Assembly: GCA_014904845.1 (NCBI GenBank)
Contig: MU119582.1
Location: 1 to 42,578, forward strand
Reading direction: 5' to 3'
Origin: Acephala macrosclerotiorum
Lineage: Eukaryota; Ascomycota; Leotiomycetes; Helotiales; Mollisiaceae
Length of the DNA stretch: 42,578 bases
This document shows, in pieces, positions 21,876 to 32,340 of the stretch (positions within the stretch are counted from its first letter, which is position 1; every line of letters starts with the position of its first letter). The notes under the pieces are model-generated. The model ran no database searches, was not told the DNA's origin, and was given only the letters and a program-made list of their open reading frames with translations. The position numbers and the translations under genes are program-made.

Positions 21876-22399
21876 TATGTTCTCGAATCGTCGTAGCTGA
21901 TGAATGGAGGTGTGTGCCGTATGTGTGGTGAGCTTGAGGAGAAGGCTGGGACATGTAGACAGAGATGGGATGAAATATGAGATGAGAAGTCGTTGCCCCT
22001 TCAAAAAGGCGGCCGCTCCACGGTCACACGTGGTCCTCACCAATCAGACCCCTAACAGTTTCCAGCCCCCAATTTGTTCTTCCTAGAGAAATTTGGCATG
22101 ATTTATCTCACATTTGGATGATGCTCTGATTGTGGATCATTTTCGGTTCATCATTTGTATTCGTAGCTATTAGTACAGCAACCTAGCATGCGCAGCATTG
22201 CCTCGCCATCTTAATTGAACTCCACAATGCACAAACAGTAAATGTATAAAGAACTCGTGAAGCAAGGCAACCAATGTGAACGCTTCTTGCATGCGTTTCT
22301 CGCAACCCAAACAGACACCAGGACGTTGCTCCTTTTCGCTCTATCAAGACCCTAGCGCATAGATAGAAGCGAAACAGCATTAACTTCGTAGTTTATTCA
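21876..22399. other. Intergenic between 2EXR pseudogene and the kinase gene
   Basis: This holds the former promoter of the 2EXR pseudogene and the 3' flank of the kinase gene ending at 22400. An in-frame extension upstream of 21875 exists but lacks family similarity. Nothing else recognised. Confidence 0.4.
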
Positions 22400-24595
22400 T
22401 CACAGCATCGTTCCAAAAGTCCCATCGGTAGGGATGGCTTTCCTAGGACTCGACTTGCCTCCTTCCTCAGCGGCAGTCTTACGGTGTCTGAAGGTGAAAC
22501 CAACAAACAAGCTCTTGCTCATAGGATCCTCTCTATCGGCCATGTTCTCCAAAGCACTTTGCTTCTCGTGGACCTCCTTGTATTTGGCCATATCAGCTTC
22601 GTTGCTGAAATCGTCAAAGTAGCCAGCATCAGTCTCAGAATCGAGCTCTGGAACGAACGGAGCACGTTGTGAACGGAGCTGGGTCCAATCGACCTCGGCA
22701 AAGTAATCATGCTCATAGACTTGCTTGATGGACGAGAAGCGGCTTCGCTTGGAAGCAATGCAACTGTAGAAGTTAGTGATTGAAATCTGAGATGTCCAGG
22801 ATCGACTGACCTGGTAATGAAGTTCCATGTTCTGTTGCTGATGAAGTAGTTTGGATCTTCCCAGACCGGTCTCTTCAGGACTTCTCTCCAGTGCTTCAAG
22901 TTCTTCCACGTCTCGTCAACTGTGGCACCTGCGAATGGTGGAAAACCAGTCAAAGCCTCGAAGTGCATACAGCCAAGACTCCAGTAGTCGACTGAGAACT
23001 CGTACTCGTCTCCCTTCAGAACCTCAGGAGCCATGTAGTCAGGTGAGCCAACAATGGACTTCGCATAGTTGACGTCCTTCTCTCTCATTGATCGATATCC
23101 CTCCCGACGCTCCGCGACAGTACGCTGATCCATTGGTTTGCCAAAGGGAACGTACGTCTCTCCAACCTTCTCAAGCTTGACGCGCATGGATTCAATCTTG
23201 CCAGGTGCTAGGAAACCTGCAGCCAATCCAAAATCCGTGAGTTTTACATGACCAGTCGAATCGATGAGGAAGTTTTCGGGCTTGAGATCTCGGTGGATGT
23301 AGCCAAGTTGGTGCAATGCATCGACAGAGCAAAACATTTCGGCGATATAGAAACGAGCATGGCGATTCGCAAGGACACCAGTATTGTTGAGTAGTGTTCG
23401 GAAGTCTCCACCAGGGACATATTCCTAGACCGCCGGATCAGCATATTTCAAAGGAACGTCTGCCGCAACACTTACCATCGCTAGATAGATGCTTTTTTCA
23501 TCCTGGAATGAGTACAGTAATCTCACAAGCCACTCGCTCTTCGCAGTTGTCAAGATATCACGCTCAGTAAGAACGTGCCGAATCTCGTCAAGCTTGAAGA
23601 GGAGTTTCTTGCTCATGACCTTCAGAGCGCAGACCTCTCTAGTATCCTTCTTCTGGGCAAGGAAGACTTGACCATAACCACCCTGACCAACTTGTGTAAG
23701 AATTTGGAAGTCGCCCTGGCGGAGACGAACACGGCGTTTGCGAAGATTGGCACGTTCTCTCCCAACATATTTCTGCCACACAGGGTTGTAGGTTTCTTCA
23801 GGGGTGGCTGGAGGTTCAGGGAATTCTGCCTTGAAGTGGTTGAGTCGAGTCTGACGTTGGCCAACGTAGGTAAGGAGATCAAAGTAATAGTCTAGAAAGT
23901 CTTTTGGCCTGTCAGCAGACGCTCACTGCTCTGTCCCGCCGAAACTTACACAATTGAGTGACATTTGCAAGTCGTTTGACGTTTGGTTTGTTCAAGATCT
24001 CTAGTTCCTCCGTAGTCAAGCCTCGTTGGGTATTGTACTTCTTGGTTGCCTGTGGTTGCTGATCTCTAGGTTGATACAACTCCTGTCGAGATAACGCAGC
24101 TTGGTTTTGTGCAACTGACTCAAGACCTTGTCTGGAGGCTGGAGGGGTGTTCTCTTTTCCTTGCTTTCGCAGAGGACTGCCCGGGGAAATGGCAGACTTG
24201 TGTATGATACTGTCATCGGCATTACCTGTCGCATTGCCGAAGTATGATTCGTCCATTGCCAACGCGTTGCTCTTCCCTGGTGATAATGGTGTTCCTGCTT
24301 GTGATCGACCAAGCTTTGAAGGGCTACCGAATGTAGTTGTGGGATTGATTTTCATAGCATTCTCGAATGCACCTGGCAGGTCGTTGGCACTAGGAGGGTT
24401 GCGGTTCTTGCTTGGGCTTCCTTGCGGAGTCGAGACAGGTGTGATGAAGCTGTTTCTGTTTGGCGTGTTTGGTCTGTCGGAGAATGGGTCGTTTTGGCTC
24501 GAACGTGTGTGAAGAGGTGGAGGAGGTACTGGAAGGATATCGTCGTGTTTACTTCCTTGAGAGGAAGGAAACAGGTTCGTAATGAAGCTCGACAT
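22400..24595 (-). CDS. dbf2: NDR/LATS-family Ser/Thr kinase, Dbf2/Sid2 type
   Basis: Exons on the minus strand are 24595-23950, 23891-23476, 23424-22811 and 22763-22400, giving 679 aa. Residues 1-190 are a Ser/Pro-rich, disordered N terminus with several S-P sites. Residues about 195-275 hold the basic Mob1-binding segment (YYYFDLLTYVGQRQTRLNHF). The kinase domain then shows GQGGYGQVF (about 284-291), ALKVMSKK (Lys about 306), HRDLKPEN (Asp about 400), DFGLA (about 418), the NDR-type insert, and activation loop AKSIVGSPDYMAPEV with the regulatory Ser near 477. The C-terminal hydrophobic motif FVGFTF (about 645-650) carries the Thr phosphorylated by the upstream kinase. In yeasts the orthologues act with Mob1 in the mitotic-exit/septation network at spindle poles and the division site; the filamentous counterparts drive septation. 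Everything needed for activity is present. It is the clearest conserved single-copy-type gene in the window. Confidence 0.95.
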
Positions 24596-25997
24596 GATGG
24601 GCGATGGAGGCCTATGACTTGCGATTCAGATTGATTTCACCAATAACCACAAGAAAGTCGGTGAGCCCCTGAAAAGCAACAACGTTTGGCGGCAGATAAG
24701 GACGAATGACAAGAAAAGGAACTGCAATTGCAGGAGTTCAGGCTGTGTGGGCCAAGCACAGTTATGATGTGTGGCTGCAGAGAGATCTCGCAGTTGGAGA
24801 TGGTCTTGAATGCAGCGTCAGGGATGAAGTGGGGTTTGTTTACTTTGAGAAGTCACCGCATAGCAACAACTCGCGGCCAATTTTAGCGAGCTCGCGCTTC
24901 CATCGCCAGAACTTTATTTTAGTCCTTCACGAGGCGACTTCCCATTACAACCGCTGCATTCGATACCACTCATCCAACATCTGCAAGAAACCAATACGGT
25001 TTCAAGTATTTTCTTGTCTAAGTGGTAGAGAATTGGAGCATACGTGGCGACCCAGAGGCTCTCACTCTTCCAACGCAAATATTGTCCATGACTGTTATGG
25101 GTATTATTACCCTCGCTATCATCCTCAAGCTCTTTAATTTTCAATATCTATGATAAACTTTGAGGGCCTTAAGGCTAAAATGCAAAGTTCAGAGCACAAG
25201 TCCTGCTGATGCCTGCCCACGATTAGTGTGTGTTGAGTACAGGAGAGATTGCTTGAAACTGTTCTCAATGTCTGAGATCTCTGAGTGGAAGAGTCTTCTA
25301 TTATACCTCATGCATCTATTTTCTACAATAGTCGTCTCCCTCACGATATCTTCGCCACTCGAGATACTCTTCAAATGCGAGAAGATGCACCTTCTCCCAC
25401 GCCTCTGCAAAATCACAACTGGGATACTTTCTGCTCCACCCACAGCTAGTTTTCATATCAGCCTCCACCTACGAGCCCCTATATTTTGATGCGTAAACTT
25501 TTAAGCACGTCCATTCCGAGCCCGGCCTGTATCTTTCTTTTAGCAGGCACCCACGACTTCTACTCTTCTACCATTTTACAATGTGCAGACCGAGGAGTTG
25601 TTCCCGAGTGCTCTTTACCAATATTTGCAACCTCTCACATAGAACATTCCGCACGCTGTCATGGACAGGGATATCTGTTCCCTACCCTCCTTTGACATGA
25701 CAAGGCCCTGGAGTCAAATGACGAGAGAATTTCCTCTCCGGAGCGCTGCAACCCCCGGTCTTGACAATATTGAGTTACTCAGGACAGAAATAATATCTAC
25801 GGCAGGCAAACAAAAGTTTGCTCCTCACCTGCATGATTGATAGTTTCCTATCACGTGATCATCATTGCTACCATGGCCGTGCAAGCTAGCTCTGCTTGTT
25901 AACCTGCGAGTTATCGTGAAATACCTTGGACAAATTGCTGGCCGAGGCGCTTCCAAAGTTATTGCTCTTTTACCCTTTCGGAACTTCCTAAGTGAAG

Positions 25998-26026
25998 ATG
26001 ACATCACTTCGTCATGACATCACTTC
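25998..26026 (+). promoter_or_regulatory. Direct repeat with two TGACATCA sites
   Basis: ATGACATCACTTC occurs at 25998-26010 and again at 26014-26026. Each copy contains TGACATCA, one base from the CRE/ATF palindrome TGACGTCA. The second runs into the near-palindrome CACTTCAAGTGAAG. It lies about 530 bp upstream of the HSP9/12 start. Binding by an Atf1-type bZIP factor is inference. Confidence 0.35.
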
Positions 26027-26191
26027 AAGTGAAGGCAGACGAGGCAGAAATTAGTTTGTGGCACTCTGTTGTTTGCAACATAGCATATGTTTTGAGTTTG
26101 CAGAGCTTTTGGCCCGGCTGATAAGGAAGAATAATTGGGTGTAAAACTTTCTTTTGATCTGCAAACAAGTTCACATGGACATCTGCAATTG

Positions 26192-26455
26192 CCCCTCAAC
26201 TTCCACATCACGCTAAGCCAACTTCTCGATGACGGAGGAACCCCTCCTCCCAAGCTACCAGCCGGGACCAAGCAACATGACAGGAAGTCGTCATCAACCA
26301 CAGCAACCCTGTTGATCGTGCAGGTGCTCCGGGGGAACGTCCCGCCATGACGTTCCTACTTCACCAGCAGGCTGCATGTTGTACAGGTTGCCAAACTCAG
26401 CAGGAGATCTCTTGGTCCAGCCCTCCTGCCTGATCCATCCAGCAGCTACATAAGA
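26192..26455 (+). promoter_or_regulatory. HSP9/12 promoter: STRE-like and TATA-like sites
   Basis: CCCCT, the reverse complement of the stress response element AGGGG, occurs at 26192-26196 and 26241-26245. A TATA-like CTACATAAGA lies at 26446-26455, about 95 bp before the ATG, followed by a CT- then CAAACTC-rich leader. This arrangement fits a stress-induced promoter. Confidence 0.45.
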
Positions 26456-26547
26456 ACGTTTTCTCTTTCTCGTCTGTTTTCTCCTTCATCAAACACACAA
26501 TCCATCAAACTCAAACTTCATCAACTTTCAAACTCAAATCAATTATC

Positions 26548-27029
26548 ATGTCTGATTCCATGTAAGGCTTCCACCATACTACCACGACGACAATCATTGA
26601 CCTTCTCTAGGCGTAAGGGGTTCGGCGAGCAGGCCCAGGAGAAGATTACTCCAGATTCTCAAAAGTCCACCACCGACAAGATCGGCGAGAGCGTCTCAGG
26701 TGCTACCGACAAGGTTGCTGGCGTTCTTCAACCTGGTAAAACACCCTCCTCTGACTCTGTGATACTTTGCTAATCACTTTTGTAGAAGCCGATAAGTCCA
26801 CCACCCAGAAGTTGGGCGACTCCACTCGATCCAAGGCCGACAGCGCTCAAAGCTCAGGCGGCTCATACCTCGACTCTGCCAAGGACACCCTCGGCTCAGC
26901 CACCCAGTCCGTCTCGGATACCCTCTCTGGTGCTGGTATGTATTCTCTATTCTAAATGTCTGCAACAATAGTAGTTGACCTTCTCCAGCCGACTCTGTCA
27001 CCGGTACTGCCAAGGACACTACCAAGTAG
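26548..27029 (+). CDS. hsp9: HSP9/HSP12-family stress protein
   Basis: Exons 26548-26561, 26611-26735, 26786-26935 and 26989-27029 splice to 109 aa; introns are 49-53 nt. The first exon encodes only MSDSM, split inside codon 5. The protein starts MSDSMRKGFGEQAQEKITPD and has the family's repeated amphipathic pattern: STTDKIGESVSGATDKVAG, DKSTTQKLGDSTRSKADSAQ, YLDSAKDTLG, ending ADSVTGTAKDTTK. It is hydrophilic, without Cys or Trp. Family members (yeast Hsp12, fission yeast Hsp9, Candida WH11) are unfolded in water, become helical on membranes and accumulate during heat, osmotic and stationary-phase stress. The length matches filamentous-fungal homologues. STRE-like and CRE-like sites upstream agree with stress control. 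Confidence 0.95.
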
Positions 27030-28346
27030 ATTCTTCATGATACCCCTCCTTTCGATTCTCACGATTTCTTGATGGAACGACCTCTAGGATGAAGAATATG
27101 GGATATGGCTAAGGGCATGGGTGCAATGACTGTAACGGACATTTCTTTTGTTGGTGTATGGTAGTGCCTGCGGGCTAATGACAAGTCATTTGCTATCAAC
27201 GATGTTTGCTCTCTTGTAATTCGAATGTTTAGTGCTGCTTTCCCGGAGTTGCTAAGTGTAGCATACCATCATGCTTCATTCATATGCTCATCATGGTTTT
27301 CCGCGGCAAGCTTTTGTTCGTTCCAACGGTCCGTTACGATTCTTCGAAGCGAAGCAAGGAATGCATTTTCAAGCAAAATTTTGAGCAATACCAACATCAT
27401 CGGAAGCACCAAAAACCCCAACCCTCAATGCTCTTCCGCCCTCTTATCCCTCACAACATTCATAACGCAAACTCCACATCGTTACTCCCGGTGGCGACTG
27501 TTTGCTGCATTTCCGCGAGTGCTTGATTTCTAGGTTCGCCGGAGATATGAGGAAGGCGCAGTGATGAATGGCGATGGGAAGGAAGTCACTGTGGACTTTA
27601 AGTGACGTGGACACCTGGCGGCGACAACGCCATTGAGTCAGTCAAGACTTCACATGGACCGATCGGGCCGAAATAGGTTGCTGAAAATGAGATCCACCCA
27701 AGAATCCCGAGTTGGTGCTTTTGCTTCGGAAGTTGTTATTAAAATGTTCCTCTGAAGGTGCAATGGCAAGGGCAGGTTGCATCCTAAAGCAGAATAACCC
27801 ACAAACTTGCCCAGATATATCCAGGTCTCTACAATCGTGCCCGTCTTCGAGGCATCGACGGCACGTCAAGCTGTGAATGACATATTTGGTCAAGTGCATA
27901 TGGCTCTGACTTGGATGGACTTCTTGGAAACTGAGATTCTCCAAAAAGCTCAAAAGAGTTGAATTTGGTTAGCCGTCTGACAACACAAGGGACATTTGAA
28001 GCACAATTGCCGCAATAGAAAATGTAACCATTGAGTATTTCAATAAGTATCTCAAACGCTCACACATCATAAGGCATGAGCACCTCACCCCTACCCATCC
28101 TTCAGACAAGCTCACAAACCCTCAACCTCAAACCTTCACTCCACCTCTCCTCATTCTCCTACGAGTCAACAAAATGCCACTCCTCCATTGTCCTACCCCA
28201 ACATCTCTTAATTTCTCTTCTAGATTACCCACCGACGTCCTTCCTTCCTCGCCTCTTACCGAAATCACCTCTTCCAAGGTTCCTTCGCTCTTCTAATAGG
28301 TCTAGGAAAGTTAATTACTAGTCTAATATCAGAGGCATTAGGGCTG
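27030..28346. other. Intergenic, no supported gene
   Basis: 27030 to about 27250 is the likely 3' UTR of the HSP9/12 gene. Beyond it, open frames at 27225-27533 (plus), 27642-27953 (minus) and 28076-28321 (plus, Ser/Leu/Pro-rich) lack domains and credible splice context. I see no gene here. Confidence 0.45.
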
Positions 28347-28699
28347 TCACATACAGAACGTTTTCCAAGGGACAATTTGACCAGTAATCTCGTTATTTAA
28401 GAATTCCAAGTAAGACCCCGTGTAATGAAGGATTAGCGCCAGAGTATACGCTACAAACATGTCCATGTCGCCGAATAAGAAGGCTACGGCCAGAAGATAT
28501 CCCATGTCCTCTCTCTCCGGCTTCCATCTAAGCTTTAACACTGTGCCCTAACGTATTTCAGGGTAATATTAAGATCGTATTTATCGGCCTCGATAGTAAT
28601 TTGAAGAACTTCTATTGGTATTGGGGACTGTGGCACATCATTATTGTAATGGTAGATGACGTAACAGATTATCCGCAACGCATCGGCATCGTCCTCCAC
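28347..28699 (-). pseudogene. BTB/POZ-domain protein remnant
   Basis: Minus-strand translation from 28699 reads VEDDADALRIICYVIYHYNN, then DVPQSPIPIEVLQITIEADK and YDLNITLKY. A shift of one base near 28540 leads to EREDMGYLLAVAFLFGDMDM, then a segment ending ALILHYTGSYLEF and a stop at 28347. The order (acidic LxEDDA, IHHxNDxVP, IAxxADKYD, then LLxVAxLFGD, ALILxxTGSY) is that of the small fungal BTB/POZ-like proteins whose BTB fold mediates dimerisation. Missing are the start codon and the N-terminal strand-helix part (about 80-100 residues); an in-frame TGA lies just upstream of 28699. Identification rests on motif order, so it is moderately secure. Likely dead. Confidence 0.55.
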
Positions 28700-29901
28700 T
28701 AGTCAAACTTCCCGTGGGGTTTAAGTATCATGTACAAGTCGTGCACGGTATCACGCTTCGAGACCCATGGTATGTGCGCTAGGGGAAAGGAGGCTGGTTT
28801 GCATTTTATGGACGTATGCCGTTCGGGTCTTGGCAATTAGCTCTGGGAAAGCCTATGGGGTTTTCAGCACATCATCAAGAGAAGGAATCCTGGACTAAAG
28901 GTCTCCGACCTCCTCTATCTTCTCCTATTCTTTCCTCCCTCGCATATCATACCGCCATTCTCCTCACCGCGGATAGGTGGGTAGGGCAATCCGGAATTCT
29001 GGATCGGTCTTGCATAGGCTGGCGTCAAAAGGTGGTGCTGTATGTATAAAGATTCTTGTCCGCTTTCATTATCCTTTGTTCTTTCTTCCTTCGTGTATCG
29101 AGCTGCGATTTCGTTCGCTGTCTTTGGTCGATCAGAGCAATAAACATGGAGAGAAGCGAGGGAGGCCGTGGCAGAGTTATAGAAGCCAAGGTATTTTGGC
29201 ATTATTTGCGTTGGTGTATCATTAAGGGGGGGTAGACGAGGTCAGAAAATAGAATACAGGTCACACTTCGTCCATACTTCAGCGGCGACGGCGACGCAGT
29301 ACATCTTTCGCAAATCGATCACCGACTTACAATTATATTCTACTTATGAAACTCTTTTTTTTTTAATCGTTGCGTCGTCGCCACGTCGTCGCCACGTTAC
29401 CGCTTTGGGATTTTTCACGACATAGTCGGCGATTTCATCTCTACAAATGGCCTGTGGCTGATGTTTGATTGGCACAAATAAATGATTAAAACTTTAGACT
29501 ATGCCTAAGCTAACAAAGACTGAGACTAGTATCGGGATGCGGCCATCCATAATCCCATGTAATATTGGACCAGCGCAGTATATTATTCTCCTAGGCTCAG
29601 AGCCGAGATACATATCTATAAACACCTCCTCCCTCCTCCCTCCTCCCGTCCCAAACCTCTCTATCCTCCTTCCTAATTCGCTCAGCCAACCTCCCGATAT
29701 ACCCTCCACGAGCCCCGTTTCCGCACGCCGAGAACACCTCGTGTTATGTCCTTGATCTCTCCCAGAAAACCTCCTCGTCCAAGTCTAACCAGGTACTACG
29801 AGCTCATCGGGAATGAGAAACGGAGCTCGGACCTGACTAAGGGACTGCTGATTTCCGTGCCTGACTCAAGGGATCGCCCTGGACCTTTCGCGAACGGCAT
29901 T
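28700..29901. other. Intergenic, with pyrimidine-rich stretch and inverted repeat
   Basis: No coding sequence recognised. 29610-29700 is CT-rich (runs of CCTCC). An imperfect GC-rich inverted repeat lies at 29281-29404. The right end is the 3' flank of the 2EXR gene. Confidence 0.4.
29281..29404. repeat. Imperfect GC-rich inverted repeat with AT spacer
   Basis: The left arm AGCGGCGACGGCGACGCA (29281-29298) faces a right arm (29371-29404). The right arm's reverse complement also begins AGCGG and ends GACGACGCA, but it contains a tandem 11-bp duplication (CGTCGTCGCCA twice). The spacer of about 72 bp is AT-rich with a T10 run. It could be a small MITE or a hairpin; no target duplication is evident. 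Confidence 0.4.
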
Positions 29902-30648
29902 CTAACTCATCCAAGGCGCTGGCCGATCTCTTCGAACCGTTCGGAACTTGAACTCTGGTGGATCGTGCGACAGGGAGTGCCTATCTGGGTACGGATCTTC
30001 TGCGATCCAGCCAGCTTGGGGCCCATATTCTCTCTCGGAATCCCGCCTCGCTTTCTCCTCATTAGAGAGTGTGCTGTATTCGGGAAGATCCTCAAATATA
30101 ACCTCGCTACCCTCATTCCAATAATTAAATCCTCTACCTTCTTGATCTGGGGATAAGCCGTCGTCGTCGGAGATGATACTCAGCTCCACAAGTTCGGGCA
30201 AAGGTTCCAGTACCATATATCGATTATTCGTGAACATAAATTCGTGCCATGTATCCGACCACAAGGCGAGGAATTGGAGTTTTTTGAATGCCGGGTCGCT
30301 CTGCAGTAATTCCAAAAACTCCCTTTCGAAGTCGACACCAGTCTCATTATGATCCAGAAACAACCGCACATAGATGATATCGACCGAGAAGTTGATCCAC
30401 ACTCCGAAACTCAGTCGTTGATACGTCTTCAGAGCTTCTTGTCGAGATTCACGGCAGGCGTGCAGACTAGCCGGGATGATAGCGCTGCATGGTGTGGGCG
30501 AGCGCCACCGTCCATCGTCAAGAAATTCTAGCTCCAAGATTCGAGGTTCGAGAACTGTGAGGCACCAGATCTTCAGTCGAATCTCAGGAGCCAGTCTTGG
30601 AAAGCAAGTAAATGTTGAGAGGGTGGTAGGGTCCTCTGGCACTTCCAT
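29902..30648 (-). CDS. 2EXR-domain family protein
   Basis: A single uninterrupted frame of 248 codons. After a short leader comes the 2EXR core: TFTCFPRLAPEIRLKIWCLT (about residues 13-32), a segment around PRILELEF, then PASLHACRESRQEALKTYQRL and a strand region FSVDIIYVRLF (about 88-98). The C-terminal half is acidic and Glu/Asp/Ser-rich. This is the usual layout of the large, expanded 2EXR family of Leotiomycetes and related fungi, named for the EXR-type motifs; its biochemical role is unknown. The length is normal and no lesions are seen. It is the last gene before the AT-rich block (about 400 bp away) and has a broken relative at 20809-21875. Confidence 0.85.
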   Translation of the reverse strand: MEVPEDPTTLSTFTCFPRLAPEIRLKIWCLTVLEPRILELEFLDDGRWRSPTPCSAIIPASLHACRESRQEALKTYQRLSFGVWINFSVDIIYVRLFLDHNETGVDFEREFLELLQSDPAFKKLQFLALWSDTWHEFMFTNNRYMVLEPLPELVELSIISDDDGLSPDQEGRGFNYWNEGSEVIFEDLPEYSTLSNEEKARRDSEREYGPQAGWIAEDPYPDRHSLSHDPPEFKFRTVRRDRPAPWMS

Positions 30649-31040
30649 CGCGAGCTGTTTGTACTGATCTTACTCGTACACAGTAGCTTTGGGCCTTCCC
30701 CCTCCTGCTGGTCTCAGACGAGGTGAATATACGTAAGACTAGTCGCAAAGGTGAAGCGACAAGAAGACTATGCTAGAACAGGCGTTTTAAAAGGGGTATG
30801 AGGGATTGGTCGTCTGCTACCTGAACTTGAGGGAGCACTAGTCTGATGGTGATGATCGAAGAAAATGATGACGCGGCCTCAGAACTGTTAGACTTTCGAG
30901 TGGTTTTAGTGCTGAGTAAGCACTGCAATGGATATAATGTCCCCGCACTTAGCTAGATCTCATCATTTCAATCAATCAATCAGACTATCAAGATCATCAA
31001 ATATATCACTCAAATTGACAGATTATAAGCTCGATCGATG
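30649..31040. other. Promoter of the 2EXR gene and edge of the gene island
   Basis: Normal composition continues to about 31040, then falls abruptly to almost pure A/T. A run of AATC repeats (30967-30980) and a GATCGATGC motif sit just inside the edge. No gene seen. Confidence 0.45.
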
Positions 31041-32340
31041 CTCATTAAAATCGTCGTATTTTTTTACTTTAAAATATTAATCCTATTCGCTATAGCGATT
31101 TTAATAATTTCGATCGATATTATAATATTTATTTTTATAGTATTTTATTATATTTATAAATAAAATAAAATTAAATTTTTATAAAAAATAATTATTAAAA
31201 TTATTTAAATTATTTTAAATAATATAAATAATAAATTATAAAAAAAAATTTTTATTAATTTTTTTTAAAAAAAATTAAAAAATATAATAAAATTATTAAT
31301 TTTATTTAAATATTTATTTAATAAATAAATTTTAAATAAAAAAATTTATAAATTGTTTCGAGTTTTATAAATTTTAATTTATAACGATTAAAAAATTAAT
31401 TATTAATAATAAAATTTTAAATCGAATTATAATAATTATTTTTAAAAATATTATATTTTTTATTTATTAAAAATCAAATATATATTTAATAAAATAATTA
31501 TTATATTATAAATTTATAATAAAAATAATAAAAAAATTAATAAAAATTATAATAATTATAAATAAAATATAATTAATTTTTTTTATTTATTTAATTATTA
31601 TTTAAAAATAAAATTAAAAAATATATTAAATATTTATATAAAATTTTTATTTATTATTTTTAATAAATAAAAATTTATATTAATAAAAAATAATTTTTAT
31701 TTTTATTATTTTTATTATTTTAAATATTAATAATTATTAAATTGAATTATTATAATAAATAATATTATTATAAACGTAATTAAATATTAAAATAATAAAA
31801 TTAATTTTTATTTTATAATTTATAAAAATAAAATATTAATTATATTTAAAAAAAAAAAAAAAAATTAATATTTATAATTTTTATATTAAATTAATATTAA
31901 AATATTAATAAAAATTCAATTATTAATTAAATTTTTTAAAATAATAAATTTTAAATATATAATAATATTTTTAATAAATTATTTAAATTTTTTTTAAATA
32001 TAAATAATATAATATAATATTTTTAAATTAAATTTTTAAAAAATAAAAATATAAAAAAAATTATTAAAAAAAAAATATTTATTTTAAATATAATAATAAA
32101 TTAAAATATATTTTATTTTATTTTTTAATTAAATAATATTTAATATAATTTATATTTTATAAATATATTTTTATTTTTTTTTATTTTTATATTTATTTTA
32201 TATTTAATTAAAAATAATTATTAATTTTTAATTTAAACGTTTTATAAATATTTAAAATTAAAATAATTTTATTAATATAAAATATTATAATAATTATAAT
32301 AAATAAAATAAAAATATTATTTATAAAAAAAATTATATAA
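31041..32340. repeat. Almost pure A/T stretch
   Basis: For long stretches (for example 31141-31200 and 31501-31560) there is no G or C at all, and CpG is rare. This differs from the CpG-retaining blocks on either side of it in the window. No ORF. Probably a heavily mutated transposon fragment, or AT-rich sequence of other origin. Confidence 0.7.

Larger units (their letters stand above)
24596..26547. other. Long intergenic region between divergent kinase and HSP9/12 genes
   Basis: About 1.95 kb separating two divergent start codons (24595 minus, 26548 plus), so it holds both promoters. A 143-codon plus-strand open frame (24706-25137) has no recognisable domain and overlaps the kinase 5' flank; I do not call it. 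The HSP9/12-proximal third contains candidate stress sites, listed separately. Confidence 0.5.

Noticed and set aside
25021..25090. Possible tRNA gene near 25 kb
   Set aside because: A few tRNA-like words are present, but no B box or cloverleaf can be drawn.
24706..25137. 143-codon plus-strand open frame upstream of the kinase gene
   Set aside because: No domain, biased composition or splice context; it lies in the kinase 5' flank and looks like a chance frame.
27642..27953. 103-codon minus-strand frame with several Cys residues (SLTCRRCLEDGHDC)
   Set aside because: The Cys/His spacing fits no zinc-binding domain I know and there is no supporting exon structure.
28076..28321. Plus-strand Ser/Pro/Leu-rich open frame
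   Set aside because: CT-rich DNA readily gives such frames; no signal peptide or domain.
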